From Limosilactobacillus reuteri (GTDB taxonomy: Bacteria; Bacillota; Bacilli; Lactobacillales; Lactobacillaceae): 64,000 bases of DNA. The position numbers were made by a program, and so were the translations under genes. Under the pieces are notes generated by a model, which worked only from the letters and a program-made list of their open reading frames with translations, had not been told where the DNA came from and did no database searches. This document shows, one piece after another, positions 26,944 to 35,740 of the stretch (positions within the stretch are counted from its first letter, which is position 1; each line of letters opens with the position of its first letter). The stretch covers positions 1-64,000 of the forward strand of contig NZ_CP059275.1 in assembly GCF_013694365.1 (NCBI RefSeq). The letters are read 5' to 3'.

Positions 26944-28008
26944 ATGAAAGTTGATAAAAATAAATTCAATTATTGGCAATTGCGAGACTTGCAGGACGAA
27001 CAAAAGAACCAGGATGAAGCAACTAAACGCCTAAAGATTATTAACGCGGCGTATCAGAAAGCACAAGCATATTTAAGCGACGAGGTCCAAAAGATTTATC
27101 GTCGCTATTTTTATGCTGACATTACTGCTGATGAAGTTGCAACGATCATGTCTTCGCACATCTCACCATCTGAACTCGTAACCTTACAAGCGTTAGCAAG
27201 CAATATTGTCGATAAAGAAAGTAAGAAGGCTATTGATGATTACTTAAATCAACTAGCCGCTAAGAGCAGAATTACTCGATTGGAAGAGTTACAAGTTAAA
27301 GCGTATATTGCTGCTAAAGATGCTGGAGACGTTGAATTAGATCAGAATATTAAATTGCATACTGATGTGATTAAAAGAACCTGGGCCGAAGTTGAAAAGC
27401 AAGGAGCCGTATATGATAAAGCAAAAGATTACAAGCTCCCTAATAAAATAAAACCAGCCTTAGAACCTAAAGAGAACAGAATCGTTATCAAGAACCCTAA
27501 GACTGATAAGCAGATTGCAACGGTATCGATGGAACAAGACGTACCGAAGTCGAAAATTACTGAGATACCTAATCGTTACGTAGAAGCAGCATTAAATTCC
27601 AGATGGGAAGGCAAAAACTTTTCATCACGTATTTGGGATAATACTGATAAGCTTGCTGAACGCTTGCAAAAATTATTTACGGCTAAAGAGTTAAGTGGAA
27701 TGTCTGAACGAGAAATGATTAAGCAAATTGAAGATGAGTTTAATACAAGTCGTTTCAATGCTAGTCGATTAATCAGAACCGAAGCTAATTATTTTTACTC
27801 TAAGGTAAAGCTTGATAGCTGGAAGAAACGGGGAGTTAAGCAATATCAGTTAATTGCTGTTCTTGATAGTCGAACCAGTAAGATATGTCGAGCAATTAAT
27901 AATAAAATTTTTAACGTATCTGATGCAGTTATTGGTAAGAATGTGCCACCTTTGCATCCGTTTTGTCGAACTGTGCCTGTAATCTATCTAGGTAACAATA
28001 AATCTTGA
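26944..28008 (+). CDS. Minor head protein (SPP1 gp7-like)
   Basis: A 354-residue protein of the phage Mu F / SPP1 gp7 head morphogenesis family. The C-terminal domain has the family motifs LDSRTSKICRAINNKIF and PPLHPFCRTVP with conserved Cys and His. In SPP1 the homologue binds the portal and affects DNA exit. It follows the portal gene in native order. Confidence 0.85.
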   Translation: MKVDKNKFNYWQLRDLQDEQKNQDEATKRLKIINAAYQKAQAYLSDEVQKIYRRYFYADITADEVATIMSSHISPSELVTLQALASNIVDKESKKAIDDYLNQLAAKSRITRLEELQVKAYIAAKDAGDVELDQNIKLHTDVIKRTWAEVEKQGAVYDKAKDYKLPNKIKPALEPKENRIVIKNPKTDKQIATVSMEQDVPKSKITEIPNRYVEAALNSRWEGKNFSSRIWDNTDKLAERLQKLFTAKELSGMSEREMIKQIEDEFNTSRFNASRLIRTEANYFYSKVKLDSWKKRGVKQYQLIAVLDSRTSKICRAINNKIFNVSDAVIGKNVPPLHPFCRTVPVIYLGNNKS

Positions 28009-28152
28009 GTGACTGTAAATGATGAGAATGGAACTCTGACGGCTGTATTTGCAAATAGTGAACGCATTGAAAATAAAACTTTGCTAAACGCATTTGAGAA
28101 CACAGTTAATCAGCTTGTGGAGCAATACGGTCAATACATCACTGTTTTGTAG
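28009..28152 (+). CDS. Small phage protein between portal and minor head genes (47 aa)
   Basis: A 47-codon gene with a GTG start (VNDENGTLTAVFANSERIENKTLLNAFENTV). A helical segment dominates. Short ORFs in this slot recur in lactobacillus phages, but I know no function. It fills the space exactly between two well-supported genes. Confidence 0.6.
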   Translation: MTVNDENGTLTAVFANSERIENKTLLNAFENTVNQLVEQYGQYITVL

Positions 28153-29646
28153 GTGGCTGTTGCAATTGATAGAGAATTACTTGGGGATGTTAATAAGCCA
28201 AATCTTGAGGCGATTAATTATGCTATTCGTAAACTGAAAGAACGACAAAGCAGGCTAGATAAACTTGCTGATTATTACAACGGAAATCAAGAAGTTAATA
28301 ACCATCGCTTTGAGAATGCTAAAGTTAAGGCTTCTAACGTTATGATTAATCATGCTAAGTACATCACTGATATGAATGTTGGCTTTATGACTGGTAATCC
28401 GGTTAAATATACCGCCAAGAAAGGTAAGAATATTGACGATGTGTTAGAAGCACTAGAAAAGATTGATATTCATAAGCACGATATCGAGCTTGAAAAAGAT
28501 TTATCTGTTTTTGGGTATGGCTATGAGTTGCTTTACCTTAAAACAATTGATCCAACTATTAGCATTGATGAGCTTGGCAATGAAAAGATTACTCCTAACA
28601 CTGAATTACGAGTAGAAGCCGTTGATCCACGTGCAGCAATTGTTGTTACTGATGATACGGTTGAACATGAACCCTTGTTTGGGGTATTTGTGCAAGCAAA
28701 GAAGAATTTGAGTGGACAGATTAATGGTTATAGCGTCACAGTCTACATGCCAAAAAAGATTGTAGAATATCGCACTGAAGTAGGAATGGAAGTATCGACA
28801 GATGATCAAATCGTTGACGAATACGATAACTTATTCAATGCAGTTCCATTGATCGAGTATCGAAACAATGAAGAACGACAGGGTGACTTTGAACAACTAA
28901 TCTCATTGATTGATGCTTATAACCTCCTTCAAACTGATCGAATTTCTGATAAAGAAGCCTTTGTCGATGCAATCCTTGTTACATTTGGCTTCAGTTTAGA
29001 AGAGGATACGGATGCTATTGAAGCATTAAAGAATGGTGTTATCAATGCACCTTCTCGTGACGATGGAGCTGATGTTGAATGGTTAACTAAAACTTTCGAT
29101 GAAACACAGGTTAACTTGCTAAGTCAATCAATTGAGAATGATATTCATAAGATTTCATACGTTCCGAATATGAATGATGAAAAATTTATGGGTAATGTGT
29201 CTGGTGAAGCAATGAAATTTAAGCTGTTTGGACTTGAAAATCTTATCTCAATTAAGAAACGTTACTTCTTTGATGGCTTGCACCGGCGATTAAAATTGAT
29301 TCAAACCATTGTTAATATTAAAGGCGGAAATTCAGATGTTGATGGTTGCGAGATATCGTTAACATCAAACATTCCGGTTAACTTGTCTGATGTAGTTAAC
29401 AACATTAAGAATGCTGACGGTATTCTTCCTCGTAAGATTACTTATAGTTGGCTTCCACAAGTTGGGGATGTTCAAGAAGTTATTGATGAAATGGCTCAAC
29501 AAGATGCTGATAACATCAAAAAGAACCAGCAAGCGTTACAGCGACAAGATCCAGACCGTTTAGAATTGGAGGATAGCCAAGATGATTCGAGTGAAGATTC
29601 AAAAGGAACCAACCAAGACGATAGTCAAAGCAAGCGGACACGCTGA
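28153..29646 (+). CDS. Phage portal protein (SPP1 gp6 family)
   Basis: A 497-residue portal protein, the dodecameric channel at the capsid vertex. Typical motifs are KLKERQSRLDKLADYYNGNQ, a TDMNVGFMTGNPVKY segment, and the conserved FMGNVSGEAMKFKLFGLE near residue 345. The acidic Gln/Asp/Ser-rich C-terminus is common in the family. The start is GTG. Its neighbours are the large terminase and the minor head protein. Confidence 0.92.
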   Translation: MAVAIDRELLGDVNKPNLEAINYAIRKLKERQSRLDKLADYYNGNQEVNNHRFENAKVKASNVMINHAKYITDMNVGFMTGNPVKYTAKKGKNIDDVLEALEKIDIHKHDIELEKDLSVFGYGYELLYLKTIDPTISIDELGNEKITPNTELRVEAVDPRAAIVVTDDTVEHEPLFGVFVQAKKNLSGQINGYSVTVYMPKKIVEYRTEVGMEVSTDDQIVDEYDNLFNAVPLIEYRNNEERQGDFEQLISLIDAYNLLQTDRISDKEAFVDAILVTFGFSLEEDTDAIEALKNGVINAPSRDDGADVEWLTKTFDETQVNLLSQSIENDIHKISYVPNMNDEKFMGNVSGEAMKFKLFGLENLISIKKRYFFDGLHRRLKLIQTIVNIKGGNSDVDGCEISLTSNIPVNLSDVVNNIKNADGILPRKITYSWLPQVGDVQEVIDEMAQQDADNIKKNQQALQRQDPDRLELEDSQDDSSEDSKGTNQDDSQSKRTR

Positions 29647-30927
29647 ATGGGGATAAAGACAGTTAGATTTAAGTTTACCCCGTTTAGTTGTAAACAGCTT
29701 CAAGTGCTTAGCTGGTGGGCTAATGATGAATTAAAGGGTTATGAAGCTATTATTTGTGACGGCTCCGTTCGTGCTGGTAAGACAGTTGTGATGTCACTTT
29801 CTTATGTGCTGTGGTCAATGACCCAATTCAATGGTCAGCAGTTTGGAATGGCTGGTAAAACAATTGGATCATTTAGGCGTAACGTGCTAAGACCATTGCG
29901 AAGTATGCTAGAAAGTGAAGGATATGCTATTCACGATTCAAGATCAGATAATATGCTAACGATCAGCAAGAATGGTCATACAAATTATTACTTTATCTTT
30001 GGTGGTAAAGATGAAGCATCACAGGACCTAGTTCAAGGTATTACTTTGGCTGGGTTCTTTTTTGATGAAGTTGCACTTATGCCGCAAAGTTTTGTTAATC
30101 AAGCCACAGCTCGTTGTTCGGTAACGGGCTCTAAGATGTGGTTTAACTGCAACCCCGAAGGACCCTACCATTGGTTCAAACTTGAATGGATTGACCAAAT
30201 GAAAGATAAGCGAGCGTTACGACTTCATTTTATGATGCAGGATAATCCGTCATTGGCACAAGAAACGATTGATCGTTATAACCGAATGTATTCTGGTGTG
30301 TTCTATCAGCGTTATATCTTAGGGCTATGGGTAATGTCAGAAGGGGTTATCTATGACAATTTTGATCGAGATACGATGGTAGTTAATAAATTACCTAATC
30401 ACTTTGAAAAGTATTATGTGTCTTGCGACTACGGTACACAAAACCCAACAGTATTTTTATTGTGGGGACATAATCATGGCACTTGGTACTTAGTTAAAGA
30501 ATATTATTACTCAGGACGTGCAACTGCTCACCAAAAGACAGATGAGCAGTATTGTCAGGAGCTTAAGAAGTTTCTTGGGAACATTCACGCAAAGATTATC
30601 ATTGACCCGTCTGCGGCTTCTTTTATTGCTGTGTTACGGAATAATGGTTTCCGAGTGCAAAAGGCAAAAAATGATGTGGTAGATGGTATTCGTGTTACCC
30701 AAACGGCAATGAATGAAGGCAAGATACTATTTAGCAATCAATGTCCTAATTTATTTAAAGAATTATCCAGCTATGTATGGGATGAAAAAGCAGCTGAACG
30801 TGGTGAAGATAAGCCAGTGAAAGAACATGATCATGCTTGCGATGCTATGCGTTATTTCGTTTACATGGTTATCCATAAAGGCTTCACTGCCAAGATTACT
30901 AAACGTCCACGTGTTCGTGGGTTATAG
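29647..30927 (+). CDS. terL: Terminase large subunit (PBSX family)
   Basis: A 426-residue DNA-packaging motor. The ATPase domain has a Walker A motif GSVRAGKT near residue 38 and a Walker B motif FFFDEVALMP near residue 137. The C-terminal RNase H-like nuclease domain starts with YVSCDYGTQNPTVFLLWG near residue 258 and has IIDPSAASF and EHDHACDAMRY. The first 20 bases repeat the end of the small subunit gene (31769-31788), so the two genes overlap natively and are translationally linked. Confidence 0.93.
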   Translation: MGIKTVRFKFTPFSCKQLQVLSWWANDELKGYEAIICDGSVRAGKTVVMSLSYVLWSMTQFNGQQFGMAGKTIGSFRRNVLRPLRSMLESEGYAIHDSRSDNMLTISKNGHTNYYFIFGGKDEASQDLVQGITLAGFFFDEVALMPQSFVNQATARCSVTGSKMWFNCNPEGPYHWFKLEWIDQMKDKRALRLHFMMQDNPSLAQETIDRYNRMYSGVFYQRYILGLWVMSEGVIYDNFDRDTMVVNKLPNHFEKYYVSCDYGTQNPTVFLLWGHNHGTWYLVKEYYYSGRATAHQKTDEQYCQELKKFLGNIHAKIIIDPSAASFIAVLRNNGFRVQKAKNDVVDGIRVTQTAMNEGKILFSNQCPNLFKELSSYVWDEKAAERGEDKPVKEHDHACDAMRYFVYMVIHKGFTAKITKRPRVRGL

Positions 30928-31788
30928 ATGAGTAAGATGGAAGAAGCTAAGGCGGATTATTTAGCTGGAATGAAATATAAGGACATTGCCAAGAAGTATG
31001 GCGTTGCGCTTAGTACAGTTAAGTCATGGAAGACCAGGAATAAATGGCAACGAAATAATGCAACCAAGAAGAAAAGTATGCATACAAAAGTAAAAAGTAC
31101 GCGTACAAAACAAGAAAAGGTTGCACCGTCGTTAACACCTCCAGAATTGCCAGATAGTAATGAACTTAATGATAAGCAAAAAGCCTTTTGTTTGTACTAT
31201 TTACAGCGATACAACGCTACTTGGGCTTATCAAAAAGCTTATGGAGTTGACTATGGAACAGCCAATAAATTAGCAAATCGAATGATGGTAAATGATGGTA
31301 TAAAAAAATACCTTACCAAATTAAAGAAACAGCAATCGCAAGACCTATATGCGACCGCCAATGACATCTTGCTACGTTACTTAAATCAAGCGACTAGCAA
31401 CGTTACTGATGTTCTATCGTTTAGAACAGAAAAGCATTTGGCCTATTATAAGGTACGCGATAAAAATGGACCTTATGAAGATGGTGGGGGTAATTTCCGC
31501 TATGTGCCGAAGATTGACCCTGAAACAGGCGAACAGGCTTATTACTATACGAACATCGTTGAATTAAAAGATAGTAGCGAGATTGATACATCGAACATCA
31601 AGAGTATTCGAATTGATAAAGGTGAGCCAGTTGTTGAAATGGAAGATCGTCAGAAGGCAATGCAGATCTTACTTGATCGTTTACCTGAACCAGAAGTTAA
31701 CGATGAAAGCACCAACTCATTACTTGCTGCACTTAGTAACGGTATGAAGAAGATATGGAGTGATAAAGATGGGGATAAAGACAGTTAG
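30928..31788 (+). CDS. terS: Terminase small subunit
   Basis: A 286-residue DNA-recognition subunit. The N-terminal helix-turn-helix (YLAGMKYKDIAKKYGVALSTVKSWK, residues about 10-35) is followed by a terminase-2 domain with LNDKQKAFCLYYLQRYNATWAYQKAYG. The C-terminal part contacts the large subunit in relatives. Its native 3' end overlaps the large subunit gene by 20 bases. Confidence 0.9.
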   Translation: MSKMEEAKADYLAGMKYKDIAKKYGVALSTVKSWKTRNKWQRNNATKKKSMHTKVKSTRTKQEKVAPSLTPPELPDSNELNDKQKAFCLYYLQRYNATWAYQKAYGVDYGTANKLANRMMVNDGIKKYLTKLKKQQSQDLYATANDILLRYLNQATSNVTDVLSFRTEKHLAYYKVRDKNGPYEDGGGNFRYVPKIDPETGEQAYYYTNIVELKDSSEIDTSNIKSIRIDKGEPVVEMEDRQKAMQILLDRLPEPEVNDESTNSLLAALSNGMKKIWSDKDGDKDS

Positions 31789-32181
31789 ATGGGTGGACGT
31801 GGTGCATCTTCGGGTGTGAGTGTGAAAGGTAAGAAATATGGAACGGAATACCGTACTTTACTCCAATATAAGAACATTAAATTTGTGCAGTATAATGATG
31901 CACGTAATTCAAAAGTTCCAATGGAGACGATGACAAAAGGAAGAATCTATGTGACTGTTGGCAAAGGTGGACCTCGTTCAATATCGTTATATAACCGCAA
32001 GGGATTACGACTAGCACAAATAGATATTGCTGGAACTCCTCATAAGATTAACAATAAGCCCGAACTTCCCCATGTACATATTGGGTTCAATCATAATGAA
32101 CATGGAGATAGAAAACCTAATTGGTATGAAAGACGTTTGATTAATGTTGTCAAGTCAGCATATAATAAATACAAAGGGTGA
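31789..32181 (+). CDS. MGGRGASSG-motif phage protein
   Basis: A 130-residue basic protein beginning MGGRGASSG, a motif seen at the start of toxin-like or morphogenesis-associated modules in Firmicutes phages and often fused to head proteins. The C-terminus has a His-rich sequence LPHVHIGFNHNEHG, which could be a metal-binding or nuclease site. It lies upstream of the small terminase in native order, where HNH endonucleases needed for packaging often sit. The function is not known. Confidence 0.5.
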   Translation: MGGRGASSGVSVKGKKYGTEYRTLLQYKNIKFVQYNDARNSKVPMETMTKGRIYVTVGKGGPRSISLYNRKGLRLAQIDIAGTPHKINNKPELPHVHIGFNHNEHGDRKPNWYERRLINVVKSAYNKYKG

Positions 32182-32811
32182 ATGGGAAGTCAAAGAACGA
32201 TAAGCAAGTATAATCTTGAATATTATTCATCTGATATGGCAACCGGTAAATTTGATATGCCTGTGTTAGCACCAACAATTTATAAGCCAAAATCATTAGT
32301 AGGATTTAATCAATTAAAAACAGCGAATAACTCGGCTGGAATCCATTTTTATTTAGATGATTACCAATTTGAAAGATTTTGGAATAGACCAGGTCTTTAT
32401 ATTGATAAATTAAGCCAATTTGATTGTGTATTAACTCCAGATTTTAGCCTATATCAAGACATGCCTTTACCTATGATGATGTGGAATGTATATCGCTCAC
32501 GGCTGTTAGGACAAATGATGCAACAATTAGGATTAACTGTTATTCCGACCGTTTCATGGGCTGATGAGCGCTCGTTTGAATTTTGTTTTGATGGATTGCC
32601 CTTAAACAGCACTTTATCTATTAGCACAATTGGTGTGAAGAAGAGTGATAAAGCGAATCAGATGTGGCAACGTGGAGTATTAAAAATGATTGCCAAATTA
32701 CATCCTAAGCAATTACTAGTCTATGGTGGCCAAGTTGATTTCATCTATCCAGATGGTATTGATGTTGTTTATTACGAGAATGATAATATCAAGCGATTGA
32801 GAGGTTTATAG
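32182..32811 (+). CDS. DUF4417-family protein
   Basis: A 209-residue protein of the DUF4417 type by its pattern: HFYLDDYQFERFWNRP, LTPDFSLYQDMPLPMMMWNVYRS, a VSWADERSFEFCFDGLP segment and the end KLHPKQLLVYGG. Members occur in phages and mobile elements of Firmicutes; their activity is unknown. It is an extra gene in the packaging region. Confidence 0.7.
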   Translation: MGSQRTISKYNLEYYSSDMATGKFDMPVLAPTIYKPKSLVGFNQLKTANNSAGIHFYLDDYQFERFWNRPGLYIDKLSQFDCVLTPDFSLYQDMPLPMMMWNVYRSRLLGQMMQQLGLTVIPTVSWADERSFEFCFDGLPLNSTLSISTIGVKKSDKANQMWQRGVLKMIAKLHPKQLLVYGGQVDFIYPDGIDVVYYENDNIKRLRGL

Positions 32812-33006
32812 ATGGAAGAACATGTTAAAAGATTAGTAGTTGAGAGAGATGAGCTTTCGGATAAGCTTAAAAAGCTCTCGGAATTCATGAAGAGCGATGC
32901 TTTTAAGAAGCTTGATGAAGATGACAAAATGATTTTGAAAATCCAAAAAGATTCTATGAAAACATACAAACGAGCTCTTGGTTTACGTATCTATTGGGAA
33001 ATCTAA
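32812..33006 (+). CDS. crAss001_48-like small helical protein (copy 1)
   Basis: A 64-residue helical protein (LVVERDELSDKLKKLSEFMK and on). It has the ELxxKxxKLxxFM...LxxxDxxxLxxQxxxMxxYxxxL pattern of the small phage family that databases name crAss001_48-related. The gene at 35996 encodes a second protein with the same pattern, so the phage has two diverged copies. Function unknown. Confidence 0.6.
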   Translation: MEEHVKRLVVERDELSDKLKKLSEFMKSDAFKKLDEDDKMILKIQKDSMKTYKRALGLRIYWEI

Positions 33007-33159
33007 ATGAAATTTATTGCTATGTTAATGGTTCCAGTTATGTTTATTGGAGCCCTATTAATTAAGCCAACACTCATTGGCGTTGGTTTATTTGTTACAT
33101 CGCTAATTGTCGAATTTTTGATTATTTATTTAGTGACTTATATGCTAGAAGCTCATTAA
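33007..33159 (+). CDS. Small membrane protein (50 aa)
   Basis: A 50-codon gene starting MKFIAMLMVPVMFIGALL. Two hydrophobic helices (about 3-20 and 24-45) cover nearly the whole protein. It may be a superinfection-exclusion or accessory membrane peptide, but nothing identifies it. Confidence 0.6.
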   Translation: MKFIAMLMVPVMFIGALLIKPTLIGVGLFVTSLIVEFLIIYLVTYMLEAH

Positions 33160-33678
33160 ATGTTATTGGTGATATGTATGAAGAAAATAAAAACTTTTTT
33201 AATGGATAATCAGAGTAAATTATATAGTGCATGTTGTTTTTATCCATTTATATTTGCTGGAACTATCTGGGGAATACCTAAATTAATACATATATTTAGG
33301 AAGCCGTCAGAAACTTTATCGCTTTTTGTGCAATATTCATTTTTAACAAGCTGTTTAATATCTTTGATAATAGCGTTATGTATAATGATTTGTCTTGATA
33401 ATAAAAGAATTGACGTGGTTGTTTCGCTAATTAATTTAGTATTTATATTAAGCATATCTAGGTTGCAGGCGGATCAACAGAATAAAATAACGATTACAAT
33501 GGAAATTTTTATGCTTGTTTTCATATTGACTATTGGAAGCTATAGTGTTGCTTATGTAGTGGTGTCCCTTCTTAATAATCTTGGAAAATTGAAGATTTCA
33601 AAAATTGAAATTCCAGCAGAATGGATAGGATTTCTAGGAACTGTAATTGCAGCTTTAATAGGGCTTCTAAAAAAATAA
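33160..33678 (+). CDS. Four-helix membrane protein of unknown function
   Basis: A 172-residue protein with about four to five hydrophobic segments (near 27-45, 55-75, 82-97, 113-135 and 150-168). A second start, the Met at residue 7 (MKKIKTFLMDN), has a more natural look than the displayed one. No family is recognised. It lies beside the structured RNA region and may be a moron gene. Confidence 0.55.
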   Translation: MLLVICMKKIKTFLMDNQSKLYSACCFYPFIFAGTIWGIPKLIHIFRKPSETLSLFVQYSFLTSCLISLIIALCIMICLDNKRIDVVVSLINLVFILSISRLQADQQNKITITMEIFMLVFILTIGSYSVAYVVVSLLNNLGKLKISKIEIPAEWIGFLGTVIAALIGLLKK

Positions 33679-33758
33679 GCTGACGTAGCTCAATGGTAGA
33701 GCGTCACAGTTGTTTCCGTTTCAACGTGGAGATAACAGTTCAACTCTGTTCGTTAGCA
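33679..33758 (+). tRNA. tRNA-like domain with enlarged anticodon arm
   Basis: The acceptor stem is complete (33679-33685 with 33751-33757, one G-T pair). The D arm is GCTC/GAGC (33688-33691, 33699-33702) with an AATGGTA loop, and the T arm is AACAG/CTGTT with loop TTCAACT (33734-33750). Between D and T arms there are about seven extra bases. The arm there pairs CAC/GTG and GTTG/CAAC (33705-33728, one bulge) around a 9-base loop containing CCG. An ordinary 7-base anticodon loop with purine 37 cannot be drawn. It starts on the base after a stop codon. It may be a degenerate tRNA or the tRNA-like part of a larger RNA; no amino acid is assigned. Confidence 0.65.
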
Positions 33759-34195
33759 GTGTGCCCATCTTGGACCTCAGCAAGCAGTGCGACTCGTAAG
33801 CACTGCTATATACCATAATTATCAATGTACGGGTGAAGAAGGAGGCTGCCGAATAACCTCCTTTCTTCTGATAATCATGATATAAAAACTTAGTAGGGTT
33901 TTGCACCCATACAGCCTTGAAGCCTAAGTATAATCAGGACCACACAATCACCGCACCCGGTCGTAGTTTTCCGCCTACTCCTGTAACGGTATTGCTGTCC
34001 ATTCATACGGTAATCCTTTAGCCGTTGAGTTAGATTACGTACTCTTCTGCTGATTACAGCACGGTTGCTACGAGACTATCAGAGTAGCATGTAAATTTAA
34101 TGATCTAAAGGTGATCTTCTAAAACGCACAAACCAAATTTAATCGTTACCGTAAATTTATTTTGAAGTTAATGATAGTCTCAACGTGGATTATGG
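33759..34195 (+). ncRNA. Large structured phage RNA, GOLLD/ROOL-type candidate
   Basis: No plausible gene lies in these 437 bases, yet they were kept while all other intergenic DNA was removed, so the source annotation probably called an RNA. Visible helices are an 8-bp hairpin 33783-33807, an 11-bp hairpin 33835-33868 with one bulge, a small hairpin 34049-34060, a 6-bp hairpin 34066-34089, and a perfect 9-bp long-range pairing 34072-34080 with 34173-34181. Prophage origin, an adjoining tRNA and a position between ArpU and terminase are known hallmarks of GOLLD and ROOL RNAs, large RNAs of Lactobacillales phages. I cannot align it to either family here. A group I intron is a weaker alternative. 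Confidence 0.45.
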
Positions 34196-34723
34196 GTGGA
34201 ACTATTAAAAGGGGATAATAAGAAAGCAACAATTGCGAACGTACAGAATTTCTTTTTAGACGAAGATAAATACCCAACTATTAGACGTAGATCGGGTGAT
34301 TGGGGTATTAAATCGCCACAGAATGATATTACAGGTATTCGAGGATCAAGACGTGGCAATGGTTCAGAAAAAAGCATGATCGAATATGCTGAATACACGT
34401 TGGCAAAACGAGCGGTTGACTATGCGATTGCAGGATGCAGCAGTAGTTACCGGCACCCTAGCCAACAGATTATCAAGTATAGATATATTCAAGGTTTATC
34501 TCTTTCAGTAATTAAAGAGCGAATTAACAAATTCGGCAATTCTACTTACTATCGAGCTGATGATTATGCTTGCTTAGAATTTGCGGATTGTTTAGAAGCG
34601 GTATGTGAACGGCTTAATGTTGATTCTGATATTATTCCTGACTTGCGAGCAAAAAACAGGAAGAAAACGGGACAAAAATGGGATGAAAAGAGGACGAAAA
34701 CGGGAATACAACGGGAGATATAA
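34196..34723 (+). CDS. ArpU-like late transcription regulator
   Basis: A 175-residue protein of the ArpU/RinA-like group that activates late (packaging, morphogenesis, lysis) genes in Firmicutes phages. The conserved centre is MIEYAEYTLAKRAVDYAIAG, followed by HPSQQIIKYRYIQGLSLSVI and a helix-turn-helix-like segment (KERINKFGNSTYYRADDYAC). The C-terminus is strongly basic (KNRKKTGQKWDEKRTKTG). The start is GTG. It sits before the packaging genes in native order, as expected for the switch to late expression. Confidence 0.78.
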   Translation: MELLKGDNKKATIANVQNFFLDEDKYPTIRRRSGDWGIKSPQNDITGIRGSRRGNGSEKSMIEYAEYTLAKRAVDYAIAGCSSSYRHPSQQIIKYRYIQGLSLSVIKERINKFGNSTYYRADDYACLEFADCLEAVCERLNVDSDIIPDLRAKNRKKTGQKWDEKRTKTGIQREI

Positions 34724-34870
34724 ATGGGAAGAGTAATTCGTAGTTTTGCTGGATATACAGTAATTGGATTTATCGGGCTTATAGTTGCTGGCATTGCATT
34801 GTTAGGTCTAGGTGGAGTGCTATACATGGTATTTAGTATTTGGTATGCTGTCTTTTCTTTCTTTGGATAG
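34724..34870 (+). CDS. Small membrane protein (48 aa)
   Basis: A 48-codon gene (MGRVIRSFAGYTVIGF). One long or two short membrane helices span residues 10-45, with a short basic N-terminus. No function is recognised. It lies between ArpU and a hypothetical early gene. Confidence 0.55.
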   Translation: MGRVIRSFAGYTVIGFIGLIVAGIALLGLGGVLYMVFSIWYAVFSFFG

Positions 34871-35314
34871 ATGGCAATACCTAAAAAACTATCTAAAGCA
34901 ATGGATTCATTAACTGTTAATCATGAATGGGGTGGAGTTAATGAAATGCCAGAAGAGATCCTTGCTCCTAATGATTGGCGACTTCAAGAAATTATGAAGT
35001 TTCGTAAGGGTTTGAAGTTGCGAGAACCTAGAAGAATTAAAGAAGCTGAATGGCGAATTAAGCAATATTTTTATAAGCACAATATTAATAACCCTTTTGC
35101 ACAAGCTTATATCTTGCGAAAAATTGGCACTAAACAGTCTACTATTCTAAAGATTACAGGGTTATCAAAACCTGAATACTATCGTCACGTAGGAGTATTG
35201 TTTCGTAATACAGGCTATTACGGACAATTGAGAATTACAGATGTAGAAGCAGTTTTAAGGCAAGAAAAAATATCTGACATTTTGAAAGACGTAAATAGCA
35301 AGATTAAAGGTTAA
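34871..35314 (+). CDS. Hypothetical early phage protein
   Basis: A 147-residue basic protein. The segment LRKIGTKQSTILKITGLSKPEYYRHVGVLF looks like a helix-turn-helix, so DNA binding is possible. The first 14 bases repeat the 3' end of the RusA gene (35727-35740), so natively it is translated right after RusA. Confidence 0.5.
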   Translation: MAIPKKLSKAMDSLTVNHEWGGVNEMPEEILAPNDWRLQEIMKFRKGLKLREPRRIKEAEWRIKQYFYKHNINNPFAQAYILRKIGTKQSTILKITGLSKPEYYRHVGVLFRNTGYYGQLRITDVEAVLRQEKISDILKDVNSKIKG

Positions 35315-35740
35315 GTGAAACTTACCTTTGAAATTGAACCTGTAGAACAAGCACGGCCTAGAGCAACTCGAATGGGTAAGGGAATACGCTTGTATGATCC
35401 AAAGAAAGTGTCGGTATACAAAAAACAATTGGCGATGATGTGCCAATTTCAATACAAAAAAGAGCCTTTAACAGGCCCGCTAATTGTTAGTCTTAAATTT
35501 TACCGACACATTCAATCAAGCATATCGAAAAAAGAACGCGAATTGCGGATCGCAGGAGCGCACAGGCCCATTGTTAAACCAGATACAGACAATTACATTA
35601 AATCTACTTTAGATGGCTTAAACGGCCTGCTATGGGAAGATGACAACCAGATTGTAAAGATAGTTGCTGAAAAGTATTACAGTGACCATCCTAGGGTAGA
35701 AATCGAGGTAGAGGAGGTAAATGAAGATGGCAATACCTAA
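35315..35740 (+). CDS. rusA: RusA-family Holliday junction resolvase
   Basis: A 141-residue endonuclease that cuts four-way DNA junctions. Typical motifs are the start FEIEPVEQARPRATRMG, the metal-binding PIVKPDTDNYIKSTLDGLNG and LLWEDDNQIVKIVAEKYY. The Asp residues in DTDN and the WEDD motif form the active site. It resolves recombination intermediates made by the RecT system before packaging. The start is GTG. Confidence 0.9.
   Translation: MKLTFEIEPVEQARPRATRMGKGIRLYDPKKVSVYKKQLAMMCQFQYKKEPLTGPLIVSLKFYRHIQSSISKKERELRIAGAHRPIVKPDTDNYIKSTLDGLNGLLWEDDNQIVKIVAEKYYSDHPRVEIEVEEVNEDGNT

Noticed and set aside
33759..34195. Group I intron
   Set aside because: The pair GAGACTATC / GATAGTCTC recalls a P7 helix, but one side sits in the loop of a local hairpin, no convincing P3-P8 or flanking exons were found, and the prophage and tRNA setting fits a large phage RNA better. 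Kept only as an alternative.
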